From positions 238,757 through 302,756 of the forward strand of contig NZ_LNNH01000012.1 of the NCBI RefSeq assembly GCF_001542915.1: a DNA stretch of 64,000 nucleotides. Direction: 5' to 3'. The translations under genes were made by a program, and so were the position numbers. Origin of the DNA: Peribacillus simplex (GTDB lineage Bacteria; Bacillota; Bacilli; Bacillales; DSM-1321). Below are positions 62,100 through 64,000 of the stretch, piece after piece (position 1 is the first letter of the stretch; each line of letters opens with the position of its first letter). A model generated the notes under the pieces. It searched no databases. It saw only the letters and a list, made by a program, of their open reading frames with translations, and was not told the origin of the DNA.

Positions 62100-63593
62100 T
62101 TACCGGTTTCTCCCTCTGTTGGAGCTGCTGCCGGAACCGCCCCTTCGGCTGCTTGGTCCTTGTGCACGCGCCCCTTTGGAACCGCGTCCTTCTTGGCGGC
62201 CGCCTCGTGGATTTTCGCGAGTTTGTGCCTTACCTTTTTCAGGGCGCCTCCCCCGTGAATCCTCACGCTCAGGCCGGCCACCGCGTGGTTTCTCCTTGTC
62301 CAATTCCCGATTGTCCGCCTGGTTCACGGAACGGTGGCTGCCCCTGTTCGGCCCTCTTGTATCTATTCGCTCCCGATGGCGTCTTCCCCCGCCAGTACGC
62401 GGCCGGCGGGCACCGTCTTCAGCGGAATCTTCATAACGCTTCTTTTTATGTGCCACTTCATCAGGCTGGAACATTTTCACGCCTTCAATCGTCCTTCTTT
62501 CGATTTTCATGGAAATCCCTTTTTCCACTTCACTTAAAAGCTGAAGATCCTTCGTCGCGATGAAGGTTACAGCAAGGCCATTCTCGCCCGCCCGTCCTGT
62601 ACGGCCAATTCGATGGATGTAACTTTCCGCATCCTCTGGGACATCATAATTAAATACATGCGTCACGCCTTCTACATCGAGCCCCCGTGCCGCAACGTCG
62701 GTGGCAACCAAGTATTGCAGCTTTGCATCCCTGAAGTTTTTCATGACACGTTCACGCTTGGCCTGTGAGAGGTCGCCGTGCAGTTCTTCGGAATTGAAGC
62801 CAGCGGCCTTTAGGGCATCATTCAATACGGAAACACGGCGTTTCGTGCGGCAAAATATAATGGCCAGATATGGCTGTTCTTCCTTAAGCATGTTCATCAA
62901 TGATGACTGCTTGGCACGGTCGGTCGTCTCGATGACAAGCTGCCTGATTTGCTCGACCGTCACCTGCTCTGCCTTTACAGCGGCCGTCAACGGTTTTTCC
63001 ATGTACCGTTTAGCCAGCTGATGCACTTGTTCAGGCATCGTGGCCGAAAACAGCAGAGTTTGGCGTTGCTCGGGAAGCTGCCCCATGATCTCCTCCACCT
63101 CAGGTAAGAAGCCAATATGGAGCATTTGATCAGCTTCATCGAGCACGAGCGTCCGCGTTTCGGAAAGGTCGATGGTTCCCCTTCGCAAATGGTCCAATAG
63201 CCTGCCTGGTGTGGCGACGACCACCGATATATTCCTTGTCAGCTTCTTCATTTGCTGCTCGACATCTTGTCCGCCATAAACGGCAAGCACTTGAAGCTCC
63301 TCGATTTCATTGGCGAATTTTTTCAATTCCGCAGTGATTTGCAAAGCCAACTCCCTTGTCGGCGTGACGATCAGCGATTGGATGTGGGAGGCCGCGGGAT
63401 CGACTTTTTCCAGGATTGGCAGCAAGAATGCCAGGGTTTTCCCCGTCCCTGTCTGCGCCTTCCCGATGACATCCCTTCCAGCCAGGATATCAGGTATCGC
63501 TTTTTCCTGGATCGGAGTTGGAGTGGCTATTCCTATTTGCTTTAATATCGTATGAATCGCCGGGCTGACGCCAAGGTCGATGAAATTTTTCAT
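62100..63593 (-). CDS. DEAD-box ATP-dependent RNA helicase
   Basis: A 497-aa RNA helicase with Q motif [17 protein letters not shown] (about 22), motif I AQTGTGKT (about 45), DEAD as [12 protein letters not shown] (about 150), SAT (about 185), and motif [15 protein letters not shown] (about 325). The C-terminal tail (about 395-497) is a basic Arg/Gly-rich disordered region (RGGR-like). It resembles the CshA/CshE-type cold-shock helicases, but I cannot fix which. It is the first gene of the minus-strand operon. Confidence 0.93.
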   Translation of the reverse strand: MKNFIDLGVSPAIHTILKQIGIATPTPIQEKAIPDILAGRDVIGKAQTGTGKTLAFLLPILEKVDPAASHIQSLIVTPTRELALQITAELKKFANEIEELQVLAVYGGQDVEQQMKKLTRNISVVVATPGRLLDHLRRGTIDLSETRTLVLDEADQMLHIGFLPEVEEIMGQLPEQRQTLLFSATMPEQVHQLAKRYMEKPLTAAVKAEQVTVEQIRQLVIETTDRAKQSSLMNMLKEEQPYLAIIFCRTKRRVSVLNDALKAAGFNSEELHGDLSQAKRERVMKNFRDAKLQYLVATDVAARGLDVEGVTHVFNYDVPEDAESYIHRIGRTGRAGENGLAVTFIATKDLQLLSEVEKGISMKIERRTIEGVKMFQPDEVAHKKKRYEDSAEDGARRPRTGGGRRHRERIDTRGPNRGSHRSVNQADNRELDKEKPRGGRPEREDSRGRRPEKGKAQTRENPRGGRQEGRGSKGARAQGPSSRRGGSGSSSNRGRNR

Positions 63594-63903
63594 GTTATTG
63601 CCTACTTTCTGAATTTCTTCATTTTATTCAATGGTAAATCAACTTGAAATTGTGGATGTATCTTCCTTCGCTTCTGATCATTTTTCTTATTCTGAGCTAT
63701 TTGTAAGTATATCATTATCTAATTTCGAGAAAACCCGTCACATAAAATTTTTCATGCTATTGTACTTTAATTATTTTTCTAATATAATTTATAAGATTTT
63801 ATTACCGAATCATAGATCGAGCTACTTACTTGAGAAAATGGTAAGCATCTCCTCCTTGTAGTGCTTTGCAAGGATTTTTTGTATATAAAAAGGGAGTGAC
63901 CGC
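63594..63903. other. Divergent upstream region of helicase and NCS2 permease
   Basis: About 310 nt of AT-rich sequence with promoters for both directions. On the plus strand a hairpin (tccttg...caagga, 63853-63874) with six T (63875-63880) lies 24 nt before the NCS2 gene and could be a leader attenuator. A purine-riboswitch consensus was looked for and not found. A 76-aa open frame across the gap is not credible. Confidence 0.4.
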
Positions 63904-64000
63904 ATGTTTAAATTAAAAGAACGGAATTCAAATATCAAGACGGAAGTGCTTGCGGGGCTTACAACCTTTTTAACGCTGGCTTATATCATCGTTGTAAACC
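63904..64000 (+). CDS. NCS2/AzgA-type nucleobase permease, 5-prime end only
   Basis: The first 32 codons begin MFKLKERNSNIKTEVLAGLT and continue TFLTLAYIIVVN, the N-terminal signature of AzgA-like (NCS2) hypoxanthine/guanine/adenine permeases. GGGAG lies 8 nt upstream of ATG. The rest is beyond the window, so only the family is supported. Confidence 0.88.
   Translation, partial: MFKLKERNSNIKTEVLAGLTTFLTLAYIIVVN

Noticed and set aside
63631-63861. 76-aa ORF upstream of the NCS2 gene
   Set aside because: AT-rich divergent promoter region, overlaps the leader hairpin, no ribosome site.

Overview
The window looks like chromosomal DNA of an endospore-forming Bacillaceae bacterium, probably Bacillus sensu lato close to Peribacillus/Bacillus simplex (genus is an inference). 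The reasons are the spore genes pbpG, rsfA and gerQ, bacillithiol synthesis (bshB2), and a gene order matching the B. subtilis ywi-ywd region: argS-ywiB-speB-speE-pbpG-ywhD-ywhC-ywhB-ywgA-ywfO-rsfA-lipL-pta-hemQ-gerQ-ywdK-ywdI-ung-thiD. No computation was run; families are recognised from motifs and memory.

Layout. 1-25.4 kb is a core block: translation (argS), polyamines (speB/speE), spore wall and germination (pbpG, gerQ, rsfA), lipoate/acetate/heme metabolism (lipL, pta, hemQ), DNA repair (ung), a sigma-B stress gene (yflT-like), late molybdopterin genes (moeB-moaD-moaE-mobA), thiD and bshB2. Its intergenic gaps carry GC-rich palindromic repeats and a 21-bp tandem repeat. 25.5-33.2 kb is a set of loosely connected genes: an MFS pump with its MarR regulator and a palindromic operator, a sugar dehydrogenase lipoprotein, a HAD phosphatase, a double P-loop ATPase, a YbaK deacylase and gluconokinase. 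33.5-43.4 kb is one long minus-strand cobalamin-salvage operon under a B12 riboswitch: uptake (btuF, btuC, ABC ATPase fused to CbiZ), lower-ligand salvage (cblT/cblS) and assembly (cbiB, cobD, cobU, cobS, cobC, adenosyltransferase).

44.4-57.2 kb is an accessory region beginning just after a tRNA-Arg(CCT). It is visibly AT-rich in two blocks and holds a broken ridA, a compact cluster of a 90-aa membrane peptide, an ABC ATPase, a large permease, a mini M50 (site-2-type) protease and a small membrane protein, duplicated microproteins, an inverted topB remnant beside an intact topB, and a second ABC operon with three small permeases plus a secreted DUF2712/lactococcin-972-like protein. These two peptide-ABC loci are the best candidates for an undescribed system: both resemble secreted-peptide or bacteriocin export/immunity operons but lack known modification enzymes.

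57.3-64 kb returns to core-like composition: an ABC-F protein, then a minus-strand group of DEAD-box helicase, aminoglycoside-phosphotransferase-like kinase, a nucleotidyltransferase-like/methyltransferase fusion and an ATP-grasp ligase, and the start of an NCS2 purine-type permease cut by the window edge.
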